Below are positions 33,058 through 41,635 of a stretch of DNA of 50,414 nucleotides, one piece after another. This DNA is from JAHEEL01 sp964195545 (GTDB taxonomy: Bacteria > Actinomycetota > Acidimicrobiia > Spongiisociales > UBA5794). The notes below the pieces were generated by a model. That model was not told the DNA's origin and did no database searches. It worked only from the letters and a program-made list of their open reading frames with translations. The position numbers and the translations under genes were made by a program. Each line of letters begins with the position of its first letter. Positions within the stretch are counted from its first letter, which is position 1. The DNA lies in contig CAXMQQ010000012.1 in assembly GCA_964195545.1 (NCBI GenBank), positions 1 to 50,414 on the forward strand, read 5' to 3'.

Positions 33058-33684
33058 GTGTTGGATATCGACCGCGCGAGAACTTGGATCGGCTACTACG
33101 GCGACGGCATCGAGCAGCGAGTCGACGAACTCAACCAACTCGATGCGGCCCTTGGGGATGGCGACTTCGGCGCAAGCATGAAGCGAGGAGTGAGTGCTGT
33201 TGCCGACACCGTTGGTCCGATGGAGATCTATTCCATCGGCGAGCTCTTCAAGACGGTTGGTATGACGCTCGTATCCGCGATGGGTGGGACCAGTGGGCCA
33301 CTGGTAGGGACACTCTTCCTCAGAGCGGGGATCACGTTCGGAGACGTGAGTGAGGTTGATGTCGAAGGTTTGGCCACGGCATTGAGGGCCGGAGCAGACG
33401 GGGTGATGGCACTCGGTCAATCGGCTCCAGGGGACAAGACCATGATCGACAGCCTGGTACCTGCCGTCGAGTCACTGGAGAACGCCGGGGATGCGTCGAT
33501 GAGCGTTGCCGCGAGCGACGCGGCGTCGGCGGCAAGAGATGCCGCTGAGGCCACCAGCGAGCTCGCTGCGCGTCGCGGACGAGCCAGCTACGTCGGCGGT
33601 GGAGGTGTCGGGCACGTCGATCCAGGCGCCGTGGGTATGGCGATGCTGTTCGAAGCCCTAGACAGGGCCGTCAATTCGCGCTGA
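33058..33684 (+). CDS. dhaL: Dihydroxyacetone kinase subunit DhaL
   Basis: 208 residues from GTG 33058; TTG 33055 (AGGAG spacing 7) and GTG 33037 are alternatives. The all-alpha nucleotide-binding subunit is identified by GGTSGPLVGTLFLRAG and GDKTMIDSLVPA. The metal/ADP loop, normally GDxDHG, reads GDGDFG at about residue 35, so His is replaced by Phe. It follows dhaK by 39 nt in the same operon. Which phosphodonor it takes is unknown. Confidence 0.9.
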   Translation: MLDIDRARTWIGYYGDGIEQRVDELNQLDAALGDGDFGASMKRGVSAVADTVGPMEIYSIGELFKTVGMTLVSAMGGTSGPLVGTLFLRAGITFGDVSEVDVEGLATALRAGADGVMALGQSAPGDKTMIDSLVPAVESLENAGDASMSVAASDAASAARDAAEATSELAARRGRASYVGGGGVGHVDPGAVGMAMLFEALDRAVNSR

Positions 33685-33691
33685 CCGTCCT

Positions 33692-33740
33692 CATGAGCTG
33701 TGAGCTACAAGCAGGACGAGGCAAGCCACTACCGACTACG
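33692..33740. repeat. Heptanucleotide repeats between convergent dhaL and pucR-like genes
   Basis: Seven units in register: catgagc, tgtgagc, tacaagc, aggacga, ggcaagc, cactacc, gactacg. The first units belong to the GAGC type seen after rplO, the last two to the CTACGG type seen near 49500. The last unit runs into the 3' end of the regulator gene. Confidence 0.75.
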
Positions 33741-35318
33741 GTCCTCAAGATCCATGTCGCTGATGAGCAGCGCGACATGCAGTTCGAGTCGGCGGGTGGG
33801 GTCCGTGAGGAACGGACCGAGAAGCCGCTCGAGTTGGGCCATTCGGTAGCGGACCGAGTTGTAGTGGTAATGCAACTCTCTCGCCGTCTTCGCCACATTC
33901 AGGTTCGCATCCAGCAGGACTGCGAGCGTGCGTCTGAGTTCGGCCCGACCTTCGGAGGGCTCATACAGCTCCCTGAGAGCCTCCTTGGCGAAGTCTCGCA
34001 ATAGACCTGGGTCGACCTCGGCGAGGAGACGGAAGACGCCGAGATCGGTGAACTTGCCGGCTGCCCCGATGCCCTTGACGGCTCTCGTTATCCGGGTCGC
34101 CAACCGGGCCTCGTCCCATCCTTTCAGGAGATCCGCGGGACCGTCGACGTTGCTCGAGATGCCGGCGGACCAGTTTCCCATCACGGATCCGGAGATCACT
34201 TCGGACGTGGCTTCAGCTGCCGTTGTCACAGCGTCGGGACCGGACGGGCCCTCGGCCCCGACGATGGCAATCACGCTCCCATTGATGATGGCGTGCGGAG
34301 CGTGAAGGCCCCGGGCGCGGAGTGACCAGCCCAGCGCATCCCTCACCCTCTCGAGATGAGGGGCGGCATCGAGAACGGCAGGTGAGAGGCTCACTACTGC
34401 GGCAGGGAACTCGATGCTCCAGTCGAGGGCCAGACAGCGGCGTTCCACCTCTCGGAGATCCAGACGGTTCCGCAGTACCTGCTCGAGGAATTCGGCTCGA
34501 AACTGGCGATCTACAGAGGCCACTGCGATCTCCCGAGAAGCGGCCAGGGCCATGATCTGCGCACACGTTGGGACAAGACCGGGGGAGAATTCGTTATGTG
34601 GGTCGTCGTTCGGAATCACGTACAGTTGACCGACGTACGTCGATCCGAACACGATCGGTGCTGTGATCGCTTCTTCGAAGTGTGCGCTTGTACGCGGGTC
34701 CTGCTCCCCGCTGAGTTCTTGGTTGTCACCCGCGTGGTGGGACAGGACGTCGTTCCCAGGACCCAGGACCACGACTTCACAGTTCACGAGCTGGGCGAGT
34801 CGTGCCGCAATCTCGTTCGGCCCACCGCCGGTGAGCGCGACGTTGATCAGTTCGTGCTCTCGATCGCTTCTCCGGTGGAGTCCCCCCAAGAGGAGGGAGC
34901 CGCGAGCCCGGTAGACATCGGCGATCAGGTCATCGAACGACACTGTTGGGGGGAGTGAGAGAATTGGGAAGCTCCGCCGATTCGCGGCGTCGAGCGCGTC
35001 GGCATCGACTGCTGTGACGTAGGGTCCGAGTTTGACTCCGAACGCGGCGAGATCCTGGTCGGCCAGGTCTTCGATCAGTGCCGCCAGGTCCTTCTCCCGC
35101 CCTGCGAGGGAGTAGCCCACCGTGATCAACAATTCCCGCTTCTTGACCCACGGAATGATGTCCGGGTTCTCCATGACGTTGACCGACGACACGACCCTGT
35201 CGAGCCCGGAGGCTCCGGCCAGTACCTCGGTGTCCTGGAAGCCGGGGGTCGCTAGCACCTCTCGAAGAGTGAGCAGGTCGCCTTTGTGGGAATCTGACAA
35301 TAAATCGTGCGAAGTCAT
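33729..35318 (-). CDS. PucR-family transcriptional regulator
   Basis: 529 residues from ATG 35318. Order: N-terminal PucR sensory domain (LTLREVLATPGFQDTEVLAGASGLDR, two adjoining pieces; VMENPDIIPWVKKRELLITVGYSL), a central GGDEF-like region, and the C-terminal PucR helix-turn-helix with NLNVAKTARELHYHYNSVRYRM. PucR proteins regulate purine or other nitrogen catabolism. It diverges from the pyrimidine-type operon at 35391 with overlapping promoters, so it is very probably its regulator and self-regulated. Confidence 0.9.
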   Translation of the reverse strand: MTSHDLLSDSHKGDLLTLREVLATPGFQDTEVLAGASGLDRVVSSVNVMENPDIIPWVKKRELLITVGYSLAGREKDLAALIEDLADQDLAAFGVKLGPYVTAVDADALDAANRRSFPILSLPPTVSFDDLIADVYRARGSLLLGGLHRRSDREHELINVALTGGGPNEIAARLAQLVNCEVVVLGPGNDVLSHHAGDNQELSGEQDPRTSAHFEEAITAPIVFGSTYVGQLYVIPNDDPHNEFSPGLVPTCAQIMALAASREIAVASVDRQFRAEFLEQVLRNRLDLREVERRCLALDWSIEFPAAVVSLSPAVLDAAPHLERVRDALGWSLRARGLHAPHAIINGSVIAIVGAEGPSGPDAVTTAAEATSEVISGSVMGNWSAGISSNVDGPADLLKGWDEARLATRITRAVKGIGAAGKFTDLGVFRLLAEVDPGLLRDFAKEALRELYEPSEGRAELRRTLAVLLDANLNVAKTARELHYHYNSVRYRMAQLERLLGPFLTDPTRRLELHVALLISDMDLEDRSR

Positions 35319-35326
35319 AGCAACAT

Positions 35327-35362
35327 ACCCTAATGACAACGGAGGTGCGATTCCGCTAACGT
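35327..35362. promoter_or_regulatory. Back-to-back promoters of the regulator and the barbiturase operon
   Basis: Minus strand: TAGGGT at 35327-35332, 8 nt before the regulator ATG, consistent with a leaderless mRNA. Plus strand: ATGACA at 35333-35338, 18-bp spacer, TAACGT at 35357-35362, with AGGAGG (35378-35383) before ATG 35391. The -35 box of one abuts the -10 box of the other. TCCG/CGGA inverted repeats (35352-35385) overlap the plus-strand -10 and could be the PucR site. Confidence 0.55.
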
Positions 35363-35390
35363 CGGACACATCCGGACAGGAGGCGTAGTA

Positions 35391-36488
35391 ATGGCCGTTG
35401 AGGTGCGCAAAGTCGTACTCGAGAGCGTCGGTGATGCATCTGGTCTGGCATCCCTGATCGATGAAGGCGCGTTCGACGCCGATGGTGTCATCGCCGTCAT
35501 TGGCAAGACCGAGGGCAACGGTGGCGTCAACGACTTCACCAGGATCATTGCAGATCAAGCCTTCCGCAAGGTGCTGATGGAGAAGGGCACGAGGCCCGTC
35601 GACGAGGTCGATGCGATTCCGATGGTCTGGTCCGGCGGCACGGACGGCATCTTGTGTCCCCATGCCACCATCTTCGCCAACGTCGAGGACGATGGCCCTG
35701 TGTCCGATGAGCCTCGCCTCGCCGTCGGCTACGCGATGAGCGAGGTCATACTCCCCGAGGACATCGGCCGACCCGCCATGGTCGCGAAGGTCGCCGAGGG
35801 TGTGCTCCGTGCGATGAAGGAAGCGGGAATCGAGGACCCGGCCGACGTTCATTACGTACAGACCAAGACGCCCCTCCTCGTCATGGACACCATCAACGAT
35901 GCGAAAGAACGCGGCCACACCGTCTACACCGAGGATCCCCTCGAGTCGATGAACGTCTCAAACGGAACGTCCGGACTCGGCATCGCCGTCGCCCTCGGAG
36001 AGATCGAGATGCCGACAGCCGAGCAGATCGGGCATGATCTGAGCCTCTTCTCCTCGGTTGCATCCTGCTCGTCGGGTGTCGAACTCGACCAGGCGCAGAC
36101 CGTTGTCGTCGGCAACGTTCGCGGTGCCGGCGGCCGCTACCGCATCGGCCACGATGTGATGAACGACGCCCTCGACCGTGAGGGCGTGTACCGGGCGATT
36201 CGAGACGCAGGCCTCGATCTCCCCGAACGCGCGAATTCCGATGATCTCGACGGCAAGGTCGCAAACGTCTTCGTCAAGTGCGAAGCCGATCCGACGTCAC
36301 GCCTTCGGGGCCGCCGTCAGGTTGCCCTGGATGACTCCGATGTTCACCACCATCGGCACATCAAGGCTGCGGTCGGTGGCGTCGTTGCAAACGCCGTCGA
36401 CGATGCCGCGGTGTTCGTCTCCGTCGCAGCCATCCACCAGGGTCCGAGTGGCGGTGGACCGGTTGCTGCGATCGTCGATCTCGGATAG
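35391..36488 (+). CDS. Ring-opening amidohydrolase (barbiturase / cyanuric acid hydrolase family)
   Basis: 365 residues. The AtzD/TrzD-barbiturase family shows three homologous repeats, each giving a Lys and a Ser: Lys39 and Ser81 (VWSGGTDG), Lys159 and the Ser pair of SCSSGVEL, Lys325 and Ser353 (GPSGGGP). SNGTSGLGIAVALGEI and RGAGGRYRIGHDVMNDAL are further family segments. It opens a six-membered cyclic imide ring. With a uracil permease and a Mo-hydroxylase in the operon, barbiturate (to ureidomalonate) is the more likely substrate than cyanurate. Confidence 0.9.
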   Translation: MAVEVRKVVLESVGDASGLASLIDEGAFDADGVIAVIGKTEGNGGVNDFTRIIADQAFRKVLMEKGTRPVDEVDAIPMVWSGGTDGILCPHATIFANVEDDGPVSDEPRLAVGYAMSEVILPEDIGRPAMVAKVAEGVLRAMKEAGIEDPADVHYVQTKTPLLVMDTINDAKERGHTVYTEDPLESMNVSNGTSGLGIAVALGEIEMPTAEQIGHDLSLFSSVASCSSGVELDQAQTVVVGNVRGAGGRYRIGHDVMNDALDREGVYRAIRDAGLDLPERANSDDLDGKVANVFVKCEADPTSRLRGRRQVALDDSDVHHHRHIKAAVGGVVANAVDDAAVFVSVAAIHQGPSGGGPVAAIVDLG

Positions 36489-36494
36489 CAGTAG

Positions 36495-37361
36495 ATGACC
36501 GCTCCAGCGGTCGAGACTCGCTCCACCCCGGCATCCGTTCGGATGCCGGGAGTGGCGAGCACTGCGATCCGCGATGCGCTGTCTGAACCCCAAACACCGG
36601 CGACGGTGCTCGGATCTACGAGCCACGCCGTCTGGCTGTTCGCGGACGGCGACGTGATTGTTGCATCAACGCGCGACGCGACTCGCCTCCCCAACGGGGT
36701 CGAGATAGCGGCCGATGCCGCCGAAGACGTCTTTCGATCGGTGCGTCACGGCGCTCCGGCAACCGTCGGATTGGGCCAAGTGTTGTTCGAGGGGCTGACG
36801 ATCGACGTCGTACGATGGTGGGATCCCCGGCCCGCTCTCAGATCAACCTCAGCGACACAACTGGCGGAGGCCATCGTCGACCTTCCGGCGACGGTGCCTG
36901 ACCTGGTGTCCCAGCCGCTCTCGGCAGCGCTATCGGCGGGATCAGCCACTGCGATTCTGGTCGCGGCGGAGTCGCTGATCGGACGAGGACCCGGGCTGAC
37001 TCCCGAAGGCGACGACTATCTGGCGGGCGCCCTCGCTGCCATCCGGGCGCTTGGCGATGCACTGGGCAGGACGGACACAGCGCCGATGCTCGATTCGATT
37101 GCCGATCCGTTGACACAACTCGCGCGATCTCGAACAACCACATTCTCAGCCGCCTTGATCGACCATGCCGTAGGCGGTCGGGTAGCGGCACCCGCCGCAT
37201 CCCTGATGCGAGCACTCACCGGTCGGGGCGACATTGCCGACAGCTACGAAGACCTCGCCCACGTTGGTCACACGTCGGGACCGGCACTCGCCGCAGGCAT
37301 GATCCTCGGCGCCCGGTCACTTCTCCAGTCTCAACCACATTTCAACGGAGGTAAGCGATGA
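36495..37361 (+). CDS. AllH-like protein (DUF2877), oxamate carbamoyltransferase subunit family
   Basis: 288 residues, 6 nt after the amidohydrolase gene. The DUF2877 signature LIGRGPGLTPEGDDYLAGAL is near residue 160. A C-terminal GHTSGPALAAGMILGA follows. E. coli AllH (YlbF) acts with FdrA and YlbE in oxamate carbamoyltransferase. Here it is the first of three consecutive homologues of that complex, all overlapping by 4 nt. It is distantly related, so the acceptor substrate may differ. Confidence 0.85.
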   Translation: MTAPAVETRSTPASVRMPGVASTAIRDALSEPQTPATVLGSTSHAVWLFADGDVIVASTRDATRLPNGVEIAADAAEDVFRSVRHGAPATVGLGQVLFEGLTIDVVRWWDPRPALRSTSATQLAEAIVDLPATVPDLVSQPLSAALSAGSATAILVAAESLIGRGPGLTPEGDDYLAGALAAIRALGDALGRTDTAPMLDSIADPLTQLARSRTTTFSAALIDHAVGGRVAAPAASLMRALTGRGDIADSYEDLAHVGHTSGPALAAGMILGARSLLQSQPHFNGGKR

Positions 37362-38788
37362 TCTCTCGTGTCGAGATTCACCCGGGCCGCTATCACGATT
37401 CGGTGAGGCTGATGCAAGCCAGCAAGGCCCTCCAGGGGGTCGAAGGCGTCTCCGATGCGCTCGTAGCCATGGCGACCGAACTCAACCTGAGCCTCCTTGC
37501 CGACATGGGGTTCGATATGGACACGGTGATCGGTATCGGACCCAACGATCTTCTCCTGGCGATTCACGCTGAGAACGAAGACGCGATCGCGGCCGCTCAC
37601 GGTGCGCTCGAGGCGGCGCTCACTCCCAAGATCACTCGCTCCGGTGGAATCGAGGCCCCGGACGCGAAGACCATCGGGACGGCCGCGAAGATCATCGGAG
37701 CCAACGTTGCCCTGCTTTCGGTTCCCGGTGAACACGCGTTCGTCGAGGCGATGGAAGCTCTCCAGGACGGTCTGCACGTCATGATCTTCAGCGACAACGT
37801 CCCGATCTCCCAGGAGATCACGCTCAAGAAGTACGGATTGGAGCACGGCCTCCTCGTCATGGGACCTGACTGCGGCACGACGATCGTCAACGGCCTCGGC
37901 CTCGGGTTCGCCAATGCCGTTCAACCGGGGTCCGTGAGCATGGTCGGCGCATCCGGCACCGGCATTCAGGAGATGTGTGCGCTGCTCGATGACGCCGGTG
38001 TAGGGATCAAACACGCGCTTGGCACAGGCAGCCACGACCTCTCCGAAGACGTCGGTGCCTCGTCGACGCTGCAGGCACTCGATGCGCTCGACGCCGACCC
38101 GGGCACCGAACTGATCATCGTTGTTTCGAAGCCGCCCGCTACACCGGTTGCTGAGAAGGTTCGTCGCGTTGCTGCAAAGTGCGCAACGCCGGTTGTGGTC
38201 ACCTTCATGGGAGAGACGACACTCGAAGAGGGAGCCGGAGAGGTGCTTGGCATGCTCGGTCTGCCCCGACCGACCTACCAGTCATGGGAGGCGGAGAATC
38301 GGGACCACCGACCCGGATCGGTGCGCGGATTGTTCTCGGGTGGAACGCTGCGCTCCGAGGCCCGTCACGTGGCCGGGCCCATCCTCGGAGAGATCGGAAC
38401 GCGTGAACAAGACGATGGGCATACGTTCATCGACTACGGCGACGACGAGTACACCCAGGGTCGGGCGCACCCGATGATCGATCAGACCGTGCGAGTCGAG
38501 CGGCTCGCAGCAGCGGGCCATGATGAGTCGGTCGGCGTTGTGCTCATGGACGTGGTGCTCGGATTCGGAGCAAATGCCGACCCCGCCGCCGAACTTGCAC
38601 CGATCGTGGAGCAGGTGGTTGGCGCAGGGGCGGCGGTCGTCGTGTCGCTCTGCGGAACGAAGGGGGACCCACAGGGTCGCGACGCTCAAGCCGGGATGCT
38701 CAACCAAGCGGGAGCGTCGGTGTACCTATCCAACGCGGCAGCGGCAATCGAGGCGGCACGCCTCGCGACGACAGGGAGTTCATCATGA
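37358..38788 (+). CDS. FdrA/AllF-like protein, succinyl-CoA-synthetase-alpha fold
   Basis: 476 residues. FdrA features are the N-terminal ACT-like region with RYHDSVRLMQASKAL, GLLVMGPDCGTTIVNG near residue 170, and VSMVGASGTGIQEMCALLDDAG, the nucleotide/CoA-fold loop. In E. coli FdrA (AllF) is the large subunit of oxamate carbamoyltransferase, which interconverts oxalurate plus phosphate with oxamate plus carbamoyl phosphate. It is 4-nt overlapped with both neighbours, implying a stoichiometric complex. Confidence 0.88.
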   Translation: MISRVEIHPGRYHDSVRLMQASKALQGVEGVSDALVAMATELNLSLLADMGFDMDTVIGIGPNDLLLAIHAENEDAIAAAHGALEAALTPKITRSGGIEAPDAKTIGTAAKIIGANVALLSVPGEHAFVEAMEALQDGLHVMIFSDNVPISQEITLKKYGLEHGLLVMGPDCGTTIVNGLGLGFANAVQPGSVSMVGASGTGIQEMCALLDDAGVGIKHALGTGSHDLSEDVGASSTLQALDALDADPGTELIIVVSKPPATPVAEKVRRVAAKCATPVVVTFMGETTLEEGAGEVLGMLGLPRPTYQSWEAENRDHRPGSVRGLFSGGTLRSEARHVAGPILGEIGTREQDDGHTFIDYGDDEYTQGRAHPMIDQTVRVERLAAAGHDESVGVVLMDVVLGFGANADPAAELAPIVEQVVGAGAAVVVSLCGTKGDPQGRDAQAGMLNQAGASVYLSNAAAAIEAARLATTGSSS

Positions 38789-40191
38789 GTGACCTCAGCC
38801 AACTTCTCGACACCGAGCCGGTTGTAACCACCGCAGGAACCGACATGCTCGCGGCGTCGATCGAGGAGCAGGGTACCGCCGTCGAGCGGGCTGATTGGCG
38901 TCCGCCGCATGAGGGGACCGAGGAGGCGCTCAACGTTCTGTTCTCCGACGACCTTATGCGAGACGCGAACGAGGTCGCTATCGGGCGGATGCTCGCCGTG
39001 CGCCCGCAACTCGCCGGCGTCAAGGTCGCCAGAGACGTCTTCCCGGATATGACCGACCGGACCTTCCTTCATGCCGGCCCACCCCTCGAGTGGGAGCGAG
39101 CCAGTGGACCGATGAGGGGTGCGATCATCGGCGCCATGGTCTACGAGGGTCTCGCCGATGACCCAGATGACGCAGCCATCAAAGCCGCTCGGGGCGACAT
39201 CGAGTTGTCTCCGTGTCACCACCACGGGGCGGTTGGCCCGATGGCAGGTGTGACGTCGCCCTCGATGCCGGTGGCTGTGGTCACCGACGCAGCCGGCGAA
39301 GGTGTGTCCTACTCGACGCTCAACGAAGGTCTCGGCAAGGTCTTGCGCTACGGGGCGTTCGGACCCGAGGCGATCGATCGCCTCCACTGGATGGATGAGG
39401 TGCTGGGACCGGTGCTGAGCGCCGTTCTCGAGAACCGGGGGCCGATCGACCTCCAGTCGCTGGTCGCTCAGGCATTGCAGATGGGCGACGACGGGCACAA
39501 CAGGAACCGGGCCGTGACGTCGCTGTTCCTCAGGGAGATCGCCGGATCGCTTATCGAGGGTGCGGATGCTCCTCTCGACCAACGGCGGACGGTCTTCGAC
39601 TTCATCGACGGCAACGACCACTTCATGCTCAATCTGGTCATGGCCGCGGGCAAGCTCGGATCGGACGCCGCCTCCGGCGTACGTGCTTCGAGTCTCGTCA
39701 CGGTGATGGCTCGCAACGGCACGGACTTCGGGATCAGATTGTCGGGCACCGGGGACGAGTGGTTCATCGCTCCTGCTCCTCCGGTCGATGGCCTCTACCT
39801 GGGCTCGTTCACCGAAGAGGACGCCAGTCCCGACATCGGGGATTCGACCATCACCGAAACGGTGGGCCTTGGCGGCCTCGCCATGGCAGCAGCGCCTGCG
39901 ATCGTCGGGTTCGTCGGTGGAACGGCCGCCGGCGCGGTCCGTCGCACACTGGCGATGTACGAGATCACGATGAGCGAGCACCCGATGTATCAGATCCCGA
40001 TGCTTGAGTTCCGTGGCACTCCGGTCGGTATCGATGCCACCCGGGTGGTGCGCACCGGGGTCCTTCCTCAGATCAACACCGGGGTCGCCGGCAAGGTACC
40101 CGGTACCGGGATGGTCGGTGCCGGATTGGTGGAGGCCCCCATCGAGTGCTTCGTCCAGGGAATCAATGCGCTGGCGGCGACCCTCCAATGA
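38785..40191 (+). CDS. AllG-like protein (YlbE family, DUF1116)
   Basis: 468 residues. DUF1116 hallmarks are GAIIGAMVYEGLADDPDDA, ELSPCHHHGAVGPMAGVTSPSMPV (adjoining pieces), LQMGDDGHNRNRA and the C-terminal IPMLEFRGTPVGIDATRVV. The Cys-His-His-His cluster could be catalytic or bind metal. In E. coli AllG (YlbE) is the third oxamate carbamoyltransferase subunit. No carbamate kinase or ureidoglycolate enzyme gene is nearby, unlike the allantoin operon. Confidence 0.88.
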   Translation: MSDLSQLLDTEPVVTTAGTDMLAASIEEQGTAVERADWRPPHEGTEEALNVLFSDDLMRDANEVAIGRMLAVRPQLAGVKVARDVFPDMTDRTFLHAGPPLEWERASGPMRGAIIGAMVYEGLADDPDDAAIKAARGDIELSPCHHHGAVGPMAGVTSPSMPVAVVTDAAGEGVSYSTLNEGLGKVLRYGAFGPEAIDRLHWMDEVLGPVLSAVLENRGPIDLQSLVAQALQMGDDGHNRNRAVTSLFLREIAGSLIEGADAPLDQRRTVFDFIDGNDHFMLNLVMAAGKLGSDAASGVRASSLVTVMARNGTDFGIRLSGTGDEWFIAPAPPVDGLYLGSFTEEDASPDIGDSTITETVGLGGLAMAAAPAIVGFVGGTAAGAVRRTLAMYEITMSEHPMYQIPMLEFRGTPVGIDATRVVRTGVLPQINTGVAGKVPGTGMVGAGLVEAPIECFVQGINALAATLQ

Positions 40192-40278
40192 CCCGTTTCC
40201 CACTCCACGGGACGGATTCTGGGGCCTCTGCCAATGTTTGTAGGATGTCCTCGCCGGGGGCGACGAAGGAGGCTCTTT

Positions 40279-41163
40279 TTGGTCATCGCTAATGAGTTCG
40301 ACTATCGACGCCCCGCAACACTCGCCGAAGCCACCGAGCTCCTTGCGGATCACTCCCGTTCGGTTCGAATCCTCGCGGGCGGAACGGATCTGGTCGCCTG
40401 GCTACGCGACGACGCCATCGCACCCGATCTGGTGGTCGACATCAAGGACGTCCCGGGACTTCACAACCTCAGGCTCGACGGCGACGCTCTTCACATCGGT
40501 GCGCTCGTTACGTTCACCGATCTGATCGAGTCGGCTGTGGTCAAGGAGCATGCCCCGTTGCTGGCAGAGATGTCTGAGACGGTGGCGTCTCAGGGCATCC
40601 GGAACCGGGCGACCATGGTCGGGAACATCTGCTCGGCCGTCCCCTCTTGCGACGCCGGTCCCGTGCTGCTCGCCTACGACACCACCGTCCACGTCACGGG
40701 ACCCGATGGCGATCGCGCCATCGACTTCAACGATTGGTTCGTTGAGCTTCGTCAGACGGCACGCACCGACGACGAGGTCGTCACCCACTTGACTGTCGCC
40801 GTGCGTCCGCACGGCGGTGTATACGTGAAGTTGATGCGCTACGGCGGGGAAGATCTCGCACAGGCAGCCGTCGGAATCATCGCGTACCCGGAGCATGAGT
40901 ATCGCGTCGCGTTCGGGGCGGTCGCTCCCACGCCGATCCGGTCGGCCCGTATCGAGGATGCCCTTCGGGGCAGGCCACTCGACGACGCCCTGATTGCAGA
41001 AGTCGTCGCCATGGTTCGAGACGAGATCAGTCCGATTACCGATATGCGAGCATCCGCGGAGTACCGCGTACGCATGACCGAAGTGATGCTGAGACGGGGC
41101 CTGGTCGCCGCGACCGAGAGGCTCGCCGGCACGGGACCCGCCTACGGCACACGGCTCATCTGA
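40279..41163 (+). CDS. Molybdenum hydroxylase FAD-binding subunit (CoxM/XdhB type)
   Basis: 294 residues from TTG 40279, preferred because GGAGG at 40268-40272 is spaced 6 nt and the protein then begins VIANEFDYRRPATLAEA, the usual start. RILAGGTDLVAW and SQGIRNRATMVGNICSA are the two FAD-binding motifs. It passes electrons from the 2Fe-2S subunit to the final acceptor. The 87-nt gap before it contains only the ribosome binding site. Confidence 0.9.
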   Translation: MVIANEFDYRRPATLAEATELLADHSRSVRILAGGTDLVAWLRDDAIAPDLVVDIKDVPGLHNLRLDGDALHIGALVTFTDLIESAVVKEHAPLLAEMSETVASQGIRNRATMVGNICSAVPSCDAGPVLLAYDTTVHVTGPDGDRAIDFNDWFVELRQTARTDDEVVTHLTVAVRPHGGVYVKLMRYGGEDLAQAAVGIIAYPEHEYRVAFGAVAPTPIRSARIEDALRGRPLDDALIAEVVAMVRDEISPITDMRASAEYRVRMTEVMLRRGLVAATERLAGTGPAYGTRLI

Positions 41164-41173
41164 GAGGATGACG

Positions 41174-41635
41174 ATGAATCTCAAGATCAAAGTCAACGGT
41201 GAAGACTGGGAACTCGACGTCGCTCCGGCAGACGTGCTCCTCGACGTGTTGAGGGAGCGAATCGGCACGAAGAGCCCCAAGATCGGATGCGAGCGCGGCG
41301 ACTGCGGTTCGTGCACCATCATCATGGATGGCCGCACGGTACGGTGCTGCCTCGTGCTCGCCGTTGAAGCGGGTGGCCACGAGATCACGACGGTCGAGGG
41401 CATCAGCTACGACGGGATCAGCGAACTGCAGACCTTGTTCCTCGAGAACAACTCGTTCCAGTGTGGGTTCTGCGCCCCCGGCATCGTCCTCTCGGCAACC
41501 GAACTGCTCGAGAACAACCCGAGTCCGACTCGCCACGATGTTCAAGAAGCACTTGCCGGCAACCTCTGTCGCTGCACCGGATACGAGCCGATCATCGATG
41601 CCGTGCTCGCCGCCGGAGAGGGAGGATCCGAATGA
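41174..41635 (+). CDS. Molybdenum hydroxylase 2Fe-2S subunit (CoxS/XdhC type)
   Basis: 153 residues from ATG 41174 (GAGAGG 6 nt upstream; ATG 41168 is an alternative). The N-terminal plant-ferredoxin cluster has CERGDCGSC plus a Cys in VRCCL, and the C-terminal cluster has CGFCAPG and CRCTGY. Both iron-sulphur clusters are therefore complete. It overlaps the large subunit by 4 nt. Confidence 0.95.
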   Translation: MNLKIKVNGEDWELDVAPADVLLDVLRERIGTKSPKIGCERGDCGSCTIIMDGRTVRCCLVLAVEAGGHEITTVEGISYDGISELQTLFLENNSFQCGFCAPGIVLSATELLENNPSPTRHDVQEALAGNLCRCTGYEPIIDAVLAAGEGGSE

